A model generated the notes under the pieces. That model did not search any database and was not told the DNA's origin. It saw nothing but the letters and a program-made list of their open reading frames with translations. A DNA stretch of 64,000 nt from Bacteroidales bacterium (GTDB taxonomy: Bacteria > Bacteroidota > Bacteroidia > Bacteroidales > UBA932). The stretch's first letter is position 1; each line of letters starts with the position of its first letter. Location: the NCBI GenBank assembly GCA_015060405.1, contig SUYN01000010.1, positions 17,542 through 81,541 of the forward strand. Direction: 5' to 3'. A program made the translations under genes and the position numbers. Shown one piece after another: positions 9,213 through 17,164 of the stretch.

Positions 9213-11465
9213 ATGAGATTTATCAAGAATCTATATAGATCAGCCTTGGCAGCAGTAGCCGGTGTGCTTGCACTCACCGGCTGCCAGCCAGAGGAGTCTC
9301 CGCTTTCAAGAGCCATCCTGACAAGTGTTTCAGGAATGCAGTTCGCAGCTCAGAATGCGGAGCCGCAGACCATTACGGTTTATGCTGATGCAGACTGGAC
9401 AGTAGAGGCTCCTGAGTGGGTTACAGTGGATGTGACTTCAGGCAGCCGTACAATGGACGTCACAGTGTCGGTTGCTGACAACCTTCGTGACGGTGCTCTT
9501 GACAATCCTAAGAAGGATACCATCATATTCAGAGGATACAATCTTCTTTCTAATGCATACGTGATCGTGTCACAGGACGGTGACAAGTACAGGGACGTTC
9601 CTGCAACTGACATCTCAGGAATCCTTTCTATGAAGGATGAGGATGTCGTCATCCTTGACGAGACTCAGGTAGTTGCGGTTTCATCAAAAGGTTTCGTGGT
9701 GTCAGACGGCGCAGCTAGTGTGTTCGTACTCAGTTCCGAGACAGTTGCAGTAGGCGACAAGGTCAATGTGAAGGGTTCAAAGGGTACTTTGAATGAACTC
9801 GCAGCTGTTACCATCTGCGACGAAGTTGAAATTGTCGGCGACGCTGCAGTTACTTATCCTGCAACTTCTGACATCACTGCATCTCTTGATGCATATGCTG
9901 CTACCAAGATGGAATATGTAGAGGTTACAGGTACACTTGACGGTGCAAATGTAGTTGTAGAGGGTGCTGCTAAGGTAGCTGCTGTTCTCGATGCAACTGC
10001 AGATTTCAACCTTTCATCTCTCAATGGTCACAACGTGACTATCAATGGTTACAGCGCAGGTGTGACAGCTTCTCTCGTTAACGTTATAGTTACTGAGATC
10101 GTTGACCTCGGTGTTGATGAGATCATCTACTACTCTGATAACTTCGAGTGGATTTCTCCAATGGCTCTTGCAGATGGCGCAGGCGATGCAGTCGGCACAA
10201 ATGACCCAACTGCGAATGCTCTTAACGTATGGAAGATGGCTTCAAGCGCAGATTTCTTCGCTAAGTTCAACGAGATCGGTTACCAGTATCTTTACAGTAC
10301 AGTGGGTATGACTGAGTTCCAGCCAGGTCCTGCACAGGAGCCTAACTCAAGTGTAGGTAAGGACGGTTCGCTCTACATCCAGTCTAACTACCTTAAGTTC
10401 GGCCAGACAAGCTATAGCGGTGCTCTCGTACTTCCTGCTCTTACTGCAATCCAGGGCGCAGCTAACATCCAGATCGAGTTCGACTGGTGCTGGCATGTGA
10501 CAGGTGGTTATAAGCCAGACATTATGACTCTCTCAGTAGATGCTACTGTAGGTCAGTTCGCAGACACTGCGGCTCCTACAAGTGCAGCTCTTGAGTCATC
10601 TCAGTCAACTGTTGACGGCGAAAGTGCAATCCAGTGGCAGCACGTATGCATCATCCTTGATGGCGCTACTGCTGAGACAGTCCTCACTATCCGTCCTACA
10701 AATGCTGACCCAGATGTACAGAACGCAGCAAGACACCAGAACAGATGGTATCTTGACAACATCAAGATTACTGACGCTGGTGGCGCTGTAGTAACTCCAC
10801 CGGCTGGAGGGTCACGTACACTTGCTGTGTTCCCATTCCCGAATGATCCTGAATTTACAGGAACTGGTGAAGGTGCAGGAACAAAGTGGAATCTTGAGGA
10901 AGGTTGGCTTCTTTCTGAGGATGGCAAGTCCAGATTGTCAGCTCACGAGATTCCGAAGGCCCTTACATATAAGTATGAGGCAAGAAACCCGGAGAAAGAT
11001 GCTGAAGGCACTAAGGATCACGTGCGTGTCCTCGCTACAGGAATGCCTGTCGGTGGTTATTGGCTCTTCACTGTTCCGGTAAAGGATATGCCTGCAGGTA
11101 CTTATAATATTACTTATAATCACTCAGCATCTGCAACAGGTCCTAACTACTTCCTTATGGAAGTGTCTGTTGATGGACAGAACTGGGTTCCGGCAGGAGC
11201 ACAGACCACAACCGAGACTTTCAAGGATGGTAGCAACGGACGCGAGGTGACTTGGACTTATGCTCTTAATCAGGGAGGTGCCAATGCGGCTAATGTTGCT
11301 TGCACTGTGGATGTTGATTATACAGCTCCTGCACTTCCAGGCGAGAATACGCTTTATGTTAGAGCTAAGATCGCTGATGATATGGCATATGGTGCAACAA
11401 AAGCAATGGGTGGAAGTGGTACCAACCGTATCTGGGGACCTTGTGAAATTACTTTCACAGAGTAA
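9213..11465 (+). CDS. Multidomain surface lipoprotein in SusE/F position, BACON-like N-terminus
   Basis: The 750-residue protein has a lipoprotein signal (LALTGC, Cys24). Residues about 45-125 resemble a BACON domain (TITVYADADWTVEAPEWV, ending VIVSQDG). A beta-rich OB-fold-like region of the DUF5689 type follows (about 130-300), then two larger beta-rich segments (about 310-530 and 545-750) that look like jelly-roll binding modules. No catalytic motif is visible. It is the last gene before a strong terminator and occupies the usual place of surface ligand-binding lipoproteins. A binding role is inferred from position and architecture; the domain names are tentative. Confidence 0.75.
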   Translation: MRFIKNLYRSALAAVAGVLALTGCQPEESPLSRAILTSVSGMQFAAQNAEPQTITVYADADWTVEAPEWVTVDVTSGSRTMDVTVSVADNLRDGALDNPKKDTIIFRGYNLLSNAYVIVSQDGDKYRDVPATDISGILSMKDEDVVILDETQVVAVSSKGFVVSDGAASVFVLSSETVAVGDKVNVKGSKGTLNELAAVTICDEVEIVGDAAVTYPATSDITASLDAYAATKMEYVEVTGTLDGANVVVEGAAKVAAVLDATADFNLSSLNGHNVTINGYSAGVTASLVNVIVTEIVDLGVDEIIYYSDNFEWISPMALADGAGDAVGTNDPTANALNVWKMASSADFFAKFNEIGYQYLYSTVGMTEFQPGPAQEPNSSVGKDGSLYIQSNYLKFGQTSYSGALVLPALTAIQGAANIQIEFDWCWHVTGGYKPDIMTLSVDATVGQFADTAAPTSAALESSQSTVDGESAIQWQHVCIILDGATAETVLTIRPTNADPDVQNAARHQNRWYLDNIKITDAGGAVVTPPAGGSRTLAVFPFPNDPEFTGTGEGAGTKWNLEEGWLLSEDGKSRLSAHEIPKALTYKYEARNPEKDAEGTKDHVRVLATGMPVGGYWLFTVPVKDMPAGTYNITYNHSASATGPNYFLMEVSVDGQNWVPAGAQTTTETFKDGSNGREVTWTYALNQGGANAANVACTVDVDYTAPALPGENTLYVRAKIADDMAYGATKAMGGSGTNRIWGPCEITFTE

Positions 11466-11492
11466 TCAGGTTCATACATACTGAAAATCAGT

Positions 11493-11521
11493 CGGCGTAC
11501 AGTCTGTACGCCGGCTTTTTT
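11493..11521 (+). terminator. Intrinsic terminator after the SusCD operon
   Basis: A perfect 9-bp stem (11493-11501 with 11505-11513) closed by a three-base loop is followed by a short GC spacer and six T residues. It separates the glpT-susCD genes from the following hydrolase genes. Confidence 0.85.
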
Positions 11522-11566
11522 GTAAATATATCCCTTTGCAAGGGTGGTAATAAACGGAATAATCAC

Positions 11567-11574
11567 TATCTTTA
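11567..11574 (+). promoter_or_regulatory. Possible -7 element before the barrel/hydrolase genes
   Basis: TATCTTTA differs from TAnnTTTG at the last base and lies 19 bp before the next ATG. No convincing -33 element is present. The preceding terminator makes some promoter here likely. Confidence 0.35.
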
Positions 11575-11593
11575 TACGATTAAACCATGCGTT

Positions 11594-12136
11594 ATGAATG
11601 CTATCAAAAGAACCATTTTACTTGTTGCTTCAGTCTTTGTGCTGCAGCATCCGCTGGCGTCTGCTCAGGAGTCACCCGGAAGAGTAGGATTTACCGTCAA
11701 TGAGGTTGCTCTCGGCGGCGGTTTCTACAATGACGGTCATGCATTGAAGCCGGTCTATGCGGCCTCGTACCTATTCGGCCGTCACTTCGACCAGCATTGG
11801 TATGCAGGTGTTTCTGCGACATGTGCTTTCTCCACTTACTATGCCGGTTACATCTACGAAGGCTCAAGAGTATACGACCACTCGTTTGGACTCCGTCTTC
11901 AGATGCACGGAAGGTACCACCTGCTTGAAAGCAAGTTTAGTCCATATATCGGAGCCGGTCTCGGAGGTGCGCATGTTCCGGGCGAAGATAAATTCATGTC
12001 GCCTTATGCATCATGCCAGCTCGGAGTACGCTGGATCCTTAACACTCATAACGTGATAGGCTTCAATGTAGGTCCCGGAGTCAGCACCAGGGGCTATAAT
12101 GAACTCATGTTCAGGCTCACATTCGAATTCAATTAA
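11594..12136 (+). CDS. Small outer-membrane beta-barrel protein, function unknown
   Basis: The 180-residue protein has a signal peptide ending in PLASAQ and alternating aromatic/glycine strands (GGGFYNDG, YAGVSATCAFSTYYAGYIYEG, FSPYIGAGLGGAHV). It ends in phenylalanine-rich FRLTFEFN. This is the pattern of an eight-strand outer-membrane barrel of the porin-like or OmpW-like group. It is the first gene after the SusCD terminator and lies 14 bp before the metallo-beta-lactamase-fold gene, so it probably belongs to the hydrolase operon. No specific function can be assigned. Confidence 0.65.
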   Translation: MNAIKRTILLVASVFVLQHPLASAQESPGRVGFTVNEVALGGGFYNDGHALKPVYAASYLFGRHFDQHWYAGVSATCAFSTYYAGYIYEGSRVYDHSFGLRLQMHGRYHLLESKFSPYIGAGLGGAHVPGEDKFMSPYASCQLGVRWILNTHNVIGFNVGPGVSTRGYNELMFRLTFEFN

Positions 12137-12150
12137 TAAATACAATACAG

Positions 12151-13368
12151 ATGAGACGTTTATTTCTGACTTTGGCGGTTTTTGCCGCTGCTATCAACGG
12201 CCTTGCCGCGCAGGATCATCTTCCTGAGTGGAAGGAGGGTTATATGGACATCCACACCATCGCTACCGGAAGGGGCGATGCCACTTTCATCGTCATGCCT
12301 GACGGTACGACTCTTATGATTGATGCCGGCGACAACGGCAAGCTCAAGGATCCGCAGCATCCCGACACTACGAAGAGGGCCGGAGAGTGGCAGGCTGTCT
12401 ATATGAAGAAGGTGATGGAGGATCTTCCGAACAAGACCAAGGTGGATTATGCTCTTATAACTCATTTCCATGATGACCACATGGGGGCGGTGCGTCAGAT
12501 GCTTCCGGGCAAGAACGGCTACGGCCTTTCCGGAATTACCCTCGTGGGAGAGTTCGTGGATTTCGGCACGCTCATCGACCGCGCTTATCCTGACTATGAT
12601 TTTCCGTCACCAAAGAAGATCAATGGCGCCAACAAGGGCTTCATGCCTGAATACCACAAGTTTGTGGAGTATAAGAAGTCTCAGGGAATGAAGGTCGAGA
12701 AGTTCGATGTAGGTGCCCTGAACCAGATAAGAATGGTTAATGACCCTAAGAAGTACAGGAAGAATTTCGAGATCCGCAACCTGGCTGCAAACGGTGAAGT
12801 CTGGACAGGCGAGGGAACAGCCGCTGCGAAGCAGTACAAGGGTGATCCTACCTTGTTCGATGAGAATGTAAACTCTACCGCTCTTGTGATCACTTACGGC
12901 GATTTCAGATATTTCAACGGTGGAGACCTCAGCGGAGGAAACTGGGATATATACAAGTCAGACGAGCGAGACATGGAGACCCCTGTGGCGAAGGTCTGCG
13001 GAAACGTGGACGTCATCAAGGCGAACCATCATGGCTATTATGACACCTGCAACGGGTTCTTCATGAATACGCTTTCTCCTGAAGTCGTAGTCATTGATGC
13101 ACGCAGCAACAACCATCCTGTTCCATCGACAATGACCAGAATGACAGATCCTCTCGTATGGCCTGACCAGGGAGAGTTCTACATCACCGTAGACAAGGCA
13201 CGTGAGAAGCTCAGCGAGGAGCTTTGGAGTCATTTCAAGCCTTGGGGCCATGTTGTAGTGAGAGTATATGAGGGTGGAAAGCAGTATCAGGTCTTCGTGC
13301 TTGATCCAGACAGGCTCGACTATCCTGTCAAGTATGTTTCCGAAATCAAGACAGCTGGAGTAGAATAA
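12151..13368 (+). CDS. Secreted metallo-beta-lactamase-fold hydrolase
   Basis: The 405-residue protein has a signal peptide (ending NGLAAQ), so it is probably periplasmic. It carries the metallo-beta-lactamase motif THFHDDH near residue 110, with a preceding LMIDAGDNG strand, and later NGGDLSGG and KANHHGYYD, a pattern like ComEC-type MBL domains. The active site is therefore likely to hold two zinc ions. The pneumococcal phosphocholine esterase Pce is also an MBL-fold enzyme. With a GDPD and phosphoesterases next door, a phosphodiesterase role is a reasonable inference. The family has many substrates, and the sequence does not settle which one applies here. Confidence 0.8.
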   Translation: MRRLFLTLAVFAAAINGLAAQDHLPEWKEGYMDIHTIATGRGDATFIVMPDGTTLMIDAGDNGKLKDPQHPDTTKRAGEWQAVYMKKVMEDLPNKTKVDYALITHFHDDHMGAVRQMLPGKNGYGLSGITLVGEFVDFGTLIDRAYPDYDFPSPKKINGANKGFMPEYHKFVEYKKSQGMKVEKFDVGALNQIRMVNDPKKYRKNFEIRNLAANGEVWTGEGTAAAKQYKGDPTLFDENVNSTALVITYGDFRYFNGGDLSGGNWDIYKSDERDMETPVAKVCGNVDVIKANHHGYYDTCNGFFMNTLSPEVVVIDARSNNHPVPSTMTRMTDPLVWPDQGEFYITVDKAREKLSEELWSHFKPWGHVVVRVYEGGKQYQVFVLDPDRLDYPVKYVSEIKTAGVE

Positions 13369-13381
13369 TCACCGCAGGAAT

Positions 13382-14860
13382 ATGAAGAGGATATTGATGA
13401 TTGCCCTTGCAGTCCTGGCCATGAGCACGGCTGCACAGGCGAGAAAGGTCACCGGAAAGGTGATTTCTGGCAAGGAAAAGATCTCTGGCGTGATCGTAAC
13501 TGACGGCAGGAACTTCACACAGACAAGATCAAATGGAAAGTTCGCTTTCGAGATTGCTGATGATGCAGAGTTCGTCTACATCGTGACACCTGCGGGATAT
13601 GCAGGCGACTGGTCGTCAGGTGTTCCCGCTTTCTATCAGAGAGCCGAGGGAAAGGACAGTTTTGTTTTTGATCTCGTAAAGACAGATGACTCAGGTGATT
13701 ACTCTATCATTGCCGTGAGCGACCCTCAGACCAAGACAAAGAAGCATTTCTCGCAGTTTTCTGCAGAGCCTATGGCTGACCTCTGCGAGGCTGCAGGCGG
13801 CCTGGAAGGCGCTGTGGCAGGCATCATTCTGGGCGACATATGCTGGGATTCGCTCGAGCTTCTTGAAGACTACAAGAAAGAGATAGTCCGCACAGGGGTG
13901 CCTTTCTATCCTGTTGTCGGCAACCACGACCACGAACTCGAAGCAAAGGGTGACCTTCAGACTACTGCTGAATACAGGAAGATGATGGGCCCGGAGAATT
14001 ATGCATTCTGCCTTGGAAAGGACGTGGTCATAGTTCTTGACAATATCATCTACGACACCCAGAAGAAGTACAAGGAAGGCTATGCTCCTCATGTCCTGGC
14101 ATTTGTGGAAGGCCTTGAAGAACTTCTTCCTGAAGATGCCGACCTCTATATCGCGCAACACGGAACCACTTACAGGTGGTTTGAGAAGGAACGATGGGTA
14201 GTCAGCACGACAGAACTTCTGGATATAGTCAAGGACCGCAAGGTCAGCTTCATCTCAGGCCATACCCATATTTCCAACAATATGATATATGGCGAGAATG
14301 TGGTGGAACACAATGTGGCTGCAATATGCGCCGCATGGTGGGATACATATTACTGTACAGACGGCACGCCATGCGGCTACAAGGTATTCACATGCAAGGA
14401 CGGTCAGCTGGAGTGGTACTACAAGCCTGTCGGCAAGGAAAAGGACTACCAGGTGGAGTTCTTCATGCCTGGTGAACCGCCTCTCCATCCTGAATGCATA
14501 GTGGCTAACGTATGGGACTGGGATCCGGCATGGAAGGTCGAGTGGTTCGAGGACGGCAGGCCTATGGGAGTGCTCGAGCCGGTCTTCGATCTCTCGCCGA
14601 ACTACATCAAGGACATAAATGCCGCATTCCAGGGAAAGAAGATCCCGGGTTACAAGCAGCCTCGTCTGAACTGGCATTATTTCGCAGCCGCACCATCAAA
14701 GGATGCGAAGACCGTGAAGATCGTAGTGACAAGCCGCTTCGGTCAGAAATGGGAGTGCAGCGTGGACATGGCTGAGTACGCCGGTGTCAAGGCAGAGCCG
14801 ATGGCGGCTGACCTGCCGGAGAATGCTGTGCAGATGCTTAAGGATGACGGAATATTTTAA
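13382..14860 (+). CDS. Periplasmic calcineurin-like phosphoesterase
   Basis: The 492-residue protein has a cleavable signal peptide (AMSTAAQA) and an N-terminal Ig-like MetallophosN domain (about 20-100). The core motifs are SDPQ, GDICWD, GNHDHE, AQHG and SGHTH. The first metal-binding motif is D-P-Q instead of the usual D-x-H, and the same variant occurs in the next gene. A MetallophosC-like tail with VWDWDPAWKVEWFEDG follows. It is clearly paralogous to the first two thirds of the downstream fusion protein and lies 13 bp after the MBL gene and 9 bp before that fusion. It probably hydrolyses phosphate esters from the same substrate. Confidence 0.88.
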   Translation: MKRILMIALAVLAMSTAAQARKVTGKVISGKEKISGVIVTDGRNFTQTRSNGKFAFEIADDAEFVYIVTPAGYAGDWSSGVPAFYQRAEGKDSFVFDLVKTDDSGDYSIIAVSDPQTKTKKHFSQFSAEPMADLCEAAGGLEGAVAGIILGDICWDSLELLEDYKKEIVRTGVPFYPVVGNHDHELEAKGDLQTTAEYRKMMGPENYAFCLGKDVVIVLDNIIYDTQKKYKEGYAPHVLAFVEGLEELLPEDADLYIAQHGTTYRWFEKERWVVSTTELLDIVKDRKVSFISGHTHISNNMIYGENVVEHNVAAICAAWWDTYYCTDGTPCGYKVFTCKDGQLEWYYKPVGKEKDYQVEFFMPGEPPLHPECIVANVWDWDPAWKVEWFEDGRPMGVLEPVFDLSPNYIKDINAAFQGKKIPGYKQPRLNWHYFAAAPSKDAKTVKIVVTSRFGQKWECSVDMAEYAGVKAEPMAADLPENAVQMLKDDGIF

Positions 14861-14869
14861 TGTATATAT

Positions 14870-17116
14870 ATGAAGAAGTTATTTTTGATGCTTCTTGCGT
14901 TCGGCGCCGTTGCGGTTTCTGCCGATGCAAGGAAGGTTAAGGGAAGCGTCGTTTCCGGTGACGAGAAGCTATCCGGTGTGATCGTGACTGACGGGACGAA
15001 TTTTACAAAGACAAAGAAGAACGGAAAGTTCGCCTTCGAGATCAAGGATGATGCGGATTTCGTATACATCGTCACTCCTGCCGGATATGCAGGGGACTGG
15101 TCTGAAGGTGTTCCGGCTTTCTTCCGGAAGGCAGAAGGCTGTAAGAAGTTCGTCTTTGATCTCGTGAAGACAGAGACTGACGGCAAGGACTATCATATCA
15201 TTGCCGCAGGTGATCCTCAGCCTCACACGGAGGCACATTTCAACATGTTTGCCGGTGAACCTCTCGATGACCTCAGCAAGACTACAAATGCAATAGGACT
15301 TTCGGGAGTCGGAATCGCGCTTGGCGACGTCAGCTGGGACAACCCTGCGCTTCTGGACAACTGGAAACGCGAAATCGTACGTACCGGCATTCCTTTCTAC
15401 ACAGCCATAGGTAATCATGACCATGTCGGCAGGCAGGGAGGTGACTATCAGAGCTCAGCAGAGTACAGGAAGAGGATGGGACCGGAGAATTATGCCTTCT
15501 TTATCGGAGATGACATCTTCTTCTCCTTGGACAACATCATATTCAGTCCCGACAAGGGCTATGAGGAAGGCTATGCCGACCATGTGCTCGCGTTTGTGGA
15601 AAAAGTGATGGAATATGTGCCTGAGAAAGCGGTTGTCTATGTTGCCCAGCATTCACCTCTTGCAGGACGCGATGTCGGCAAGCTCATCGGCAACACCGAC
15701 AGGATGCTCGAACTGATCGCCGGCCATAAGGCCATCTTCCTCTCAGGACACAACCACCAGAGCAAGAGCTATACATATGGAAAGGATGTGGTGGAGTTCA
15801 ACATCCCGTCGATAAGTGGAAATGTTTGGGAGAGCTATCATTGCTCAGACGGCACTCCAAGAGGCTATAAGGTCTTTACATGCAAGGACGGCAAGCTCAC
15901 ATGGTACTACAAGGCCATCGGTCATGACAAGGATTTCCAGGTGGAGATCCACAAGCCTGGTCAGACATGGAGACATCCTAACAGCGTAGTTGCCAATGTG
16001 TGGGACTGGGATCCTGCATGGAAGGTAGAGTGGTTTGAGGATGGAAAGCCTATGGGAGCGATGGAGATGATAAGAGAGGCTTCTCCTATGCATATAATGG
16101 AGATGAAGGCAAAGTATGATCCTCTTGGAAGGAAACCTTCTTCATGGAAGACCTCGAAGGTGACAGGTCATCATTTCGCAGCCACTCCAAGCCAGTATGC
16201 CAAGATCGTGACAGTGGCGGTTACAAGCCGTTTCGGCCAGACATGGGTGTACGATGTGGATATGAAGGATTATGTTGATGTCCAGGCACATAGAGGCGGA
16301 GCAGGCCTCATGCCTGAGAATACTATAGAGGCCATGAAACATGCTCTGGATATGGGAGTTAACACTCTCGAGCTCGACCTGCAGATCAGCCAGGACGGTC
16401 AGATCGTGGTTTCTCATGACCCGTATTTCCACCATCGCTATGCGACCCGTCCAGACGGAACCGTGATCACAAAGGACGATCCGAAGGAATATATATATAC
16501 AATGCCTTACAGCGAGGTCGTGAAGTACGATGTCGGAAACCGTCCGAGTGAAGTGTGGCCGGAAAAGGCTTGCGTGGCGACAGTAAAGCCGCTTGCGGAA
16601 GACCTTATCGACTTTGTCGAGAACTATACCCGGGAAAATGGGCTTTCTCCAGTAAGATACAACATCGAGATCAAGTCAAAGAAAGGCAAGGGTGAGGGCA
16701 CGGACTGGCCGACCTACGACCATTTCGCAACAGAATGCTGCAAGTTCCTGCTTTCAAAGCGTCTGGGTGACAGGCTTGTGGTCCAGAGTTTTGACACAAG
16801 GGCCTTGAACTATGTCCATGAGAAATATCCTGAGCTCATCCTTTCATATCTTGTGGATGCAAAGGCTCCTGAATTCGAGAAGTATATGGCCATGCTCAAC
16901 TTCACTCCGCAGTGGGTCAGCCCTCATCATTCGATTACAGATGAGACACTTGTGAAAAAGTGCCATGAGATGGGAATGAAGATAGTCCCTTGGACGGTCG
17001 ACAAGCCTGAGGACATCAAGAGGATTCTCGACCTGAAGGTGGATGCCATCATCTCCAACTATCCGGACAGGGTGCTTGAGCAGACCAGAGGATATGTGAT
17101 ACCTCTACATCAGTAA
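14870..17116 (+). CDS. Calcineurin-like phosphoesterase fused to glycerophosphodiester phosphodiesterase
   Basis: This 748-residue protein joins two hydrolases. After a signal peptide (AVAVSADA), residues about 20-465 repeat the architecture of the preceding protein: an Ig-like domain, GDPQ, GDVSWD, GNHDH near 181, AQHSP, SGHNH and the VWDWDPAWKVEWFEDG tail. Residues about 470-745 form a complete GDPD TIM barrel: AHRGG (His474), MPENT, LELDLQISQDG, VVSHDPYFH, NIEIKS and a terminal PWTVDKPEDI/DAIISNYPD segment. GDPD cleaves glycerophosphodiesters to glycerol-3-phosphate and an alcohol, which matches GlpT at the start of the cluster. The periplasmic site is inferred from the signal peptide. Confidence 0.92.
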   Translation: MKKLFLMLLAFGAVAVSADARKVKGSVVSGDEKLSGVIVTDGTNFTKTKKNGKFAFEIKDDADFVYIVTPAGYAGDWSEGVPAFFRKAEGCKKFVFDLVKTETDGKDYHIIAAGDPQPHTEAHFNMFAGEPLDDLSKTTNAIGLSGVGIALGDVSWDNPALLDNWKREIVRTGIPFYTAIGNHDHVGRQGGDYQSSAEYRKRMGPENYAFFIGDDIFFSLDNIIFSPDKGYEEGYADHVLAFVEKVMEYVPEKAVVYVAQHSPLAGRDVGKLIGNTDRMLELIAGHKAIFLSGHNHQSKSYTYGKDVVEFNIPSISGNVWESYHCSDGTPRGYKVFTCKDGKLTWYYKAIGHDKDFQVEIHKPGQTWRHPNSVVANVWDWDPAWKVEWFEDGKPMGAMEMIREASPMHIMEMKAKYDPLGRKPSSWKTSKVTGHHFAATPSQYAKIVTVAVTSRFGQTWVYDVDMKDYVDVQAHRGGAGLMPENTIEAMKHALDMGVNTLELDLQISQDGQIVVSHDPYFHHRYATRPDGTVITKDDPKEYIYTMPYSEVVKYDVGNRPSEVWPEKACVATVKPLAEDLIDFVENYTRENGLSPVRYNIEIKSKKGKGEGTDWPTYDHFATECCKFLLSKRLGDRLVVQSFDTRALNYVHEKYPELILSYLVDAKAPEFEKYMAMLNFTPQWVSPHHSITDETLVKKCHEMGMKIVPWTVDKPEDIKRILDLKVDAIISNYPDRVLEQTRGYVIPLHQ

Positions 17117-17164
17117 TCTGTCATTACAGATTTTCATAGAGCTCCAGAAGACGGAGCTCTTTTT
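17115..17164 (+). terminator. Terminator region after the GDPD fusion
   Basis: Two hairpins follow the stop codon. The first is a 7-bp stem (17115-17121 with 17126-17132). The second is an 8-bp GC-rich stem (17138-17145 with 17153-17160) followed by TTTT. The second overlaps the last codons of the converging ABC-F gene, so the two convergent transcripts share this end. Confidence 0.7.
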
